Source: Pseudoalteromonas arctica
GTDB taxonomy: Bacteria > Pseudomonadota > Gammaproteobacteria > Enterobacterales > Alteromonadaceae
Assembly (NCBI RefSeq): GCF_012927645.1
Contig: NZ_JABBMT010000027.1
Location: 1-53,844, forward strand
DNA: 53,844 nucleotides
Direction of reading: 5' to 3'
Shown: positions 53,381-53,844 of the stretch, one piece after another
How positions within the stretch are numbered: position 1 is the stretch's first letter
How the letters are laid out: every line of letters starts with the position of its first letter
The notes under the pieces: model-generated
What the model saw: the letters and a program-made list of their open reading frames with translations, nothing else
Told to the model about the DNA's origin: nothing
Database searches by the model: none
Translations under genes and position numbers: made by a program

Positions 53381-53728
53381 ATGAATTTCGAAAAGTTAGA
53401 AGTATGGAAACGTGCCGCACGATTGAGTGCTGATGTATATAAAAAGACAGCATACCTTAAAGATTTTGGTTTTAGGGATCAATTAACACGCTCCAGCCTA
53501 TCAGTGCCTAGTAATATAGCGGAGGGGATGACTCGTGAAAGCAATAAAGAGCGGCTTAGATTTTTAGACATATCTAGATCTTCTTTAGCGGAAGCTAGAA
53601 CACAGATTTATATTGGTATAGACATTAGTTATATAGATAAAAATATAGGCGCCCAGTGGATAAATGAAACCATTGAGTTATCAAAAATGTTGACAGCCCT
53701 AAAGTCAAAAATAAAATTTGATAGCTGA
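53381..53728 (+). CDS. Four-helix-bundle protein (S23/IVP family), second copy
   Basis: The 115-aa protein shares the family core with the one at 37261: LSVPSNIAEGMTRESNKERL here against VSVPSNIAEGGARGSDAEFI there. It also has DFGFRDQLTRSSL and four predicted amphipathic helices. Its last two codons (GAT AGC) and stop (TGA) are the first bases of the TGATAGC array, so the repeat array has invaded or grown from the end of the gene. Function is unknown. Upstream lies the GCCGTCA array. Confidence 0.9.
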   Translation: MNFEKLEVWKRAARLSADVYKKTAYLKDFGFRDQLTRSSLSVPSNIAEGMTRESNKERLRFLDISRSSLAEARTQIYIGIDISYIDKNIGAQWINETIELSKMLTALKSKIKFDS

Positions 53729-53844
53729 TAGCTGATAGCTGATAGCTGATAGCTGATAGCTGATAGCTGATAGCTGATAGCTGATAGCTGATAGCTGATA
53801 GCTGATAGCTGATAGCTGATAGCTGATAGCTGATAGCTGATAGC
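53719..53844. repeat. TGATAGC tandem array (right edge)
   Basis: Eighteen perfect copies (126 bases) reach the window end. The first copy supplies the C-terminal codons and stop of the four-helix-bundle gene. Orientation is the same as in the array at 1-127. The real extent beyond the edge is unknown. Confidence 0.97.

Noticed and set aside
1..53844. Arrays at both ends as linear-replicon telomeres or terminal direct repeats of a mobile element
   Set aside because: Both arrays have the same orientation and each adjoins ordinary genes; an assembly break is simpler. No integrase, transposase or telomere protein gene was seen.

Overview
The window looks like chromosomal DNA of a marine gammaproteobacterium in the Alteromonadales, most likely Pseudoalteromonas. 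This rests on the trmJ-isc-hsc-fdx order, a FucP-type GlcNAc transporter next to a GH20 hexosaminidase with palindromic NagR-like operators, the AT-rich composition and the family content; no marker gene was compared by search. Both ends of the window are pure TGATAGC tandem repeat, so it may be a contig broken at unresolved repeats.

Layout. (1) 170-6541: trmJ, then iscR-iscS-iscU-iscA-hscB-hscA-fdx, the housekeeping Fe-S assembly operon, with three IscR-type boxes upstream and a strong terminator after fdx. (2) 6705-14728: an aldehyde dehydrogenase (gabD-like), a secreted beta-N-acetylhexosaminidase and a GlcNAc permease sharing a palindromic operator, tRNA-His on the minus strand, mscS and a DUF481 outer-membrane protein. 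(3) 14854-30675: a tightly packed run of genes for a legionaminic-acid-type surface glycan. It holds an SLBB export protein, Wzz, WecA, seven nonulosonate synthesis and activation genes (legB, C, G, I, H, ptmE, legF), Wzy, Wzx, a sialyltransferase-like enzyme and a WecG/TagA transferase. (4) 30788-35479: rfaH with its own promoter, a JUMPstart/ops element in the long leader, then wza-wzb-wzc. (5) 36014-53255: a second glycan locus. It holds rmlB and rmlA without rmlC/rmlD, Wzx, Wzy, four glycosyltransferases and a PglC-like initiating transferase. It also holds two cassettes that each combine a DegT aminotransferase, a D-cysteine desulfhydrase/ACC-deaminase-fold PLP enzyme, a GNAT and an ATP-grasp ligase.

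How the parts work together. Region 3 should make CMP-legionaminic acid (or a close relative), add it with the sialyltransferase-like enzyme, and flip and polymerise the unit with its own Wzx/Wzy. RfaH, recruited at ops, should carry transcription through the wza operon and perhaps into region 5. Region 5 should make amino-deoxy sugars. I infer that the duplicated PLP-GNAT-ATP-grasp sets build amino-acid-derived N-acyl groups on 4-amino sugars; this is the most interesting biochemical prediction here.

Outside the genes, many spacers show a 7-bp periodicity, some pure (TGATAGC, GAACCTA, GCCGTCA) and some degenerate, and REP-like GTAG-headed hairpins cluster before rmlB. Two genes for S23/IVP-type four-helix-bundle proteins lie between heptamer arrays that are partly inverted relative to each other, resembling rRNA intervening-sequence elements moved to intergenic sites. 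All functions are assigned by reading motifs, without database searches.
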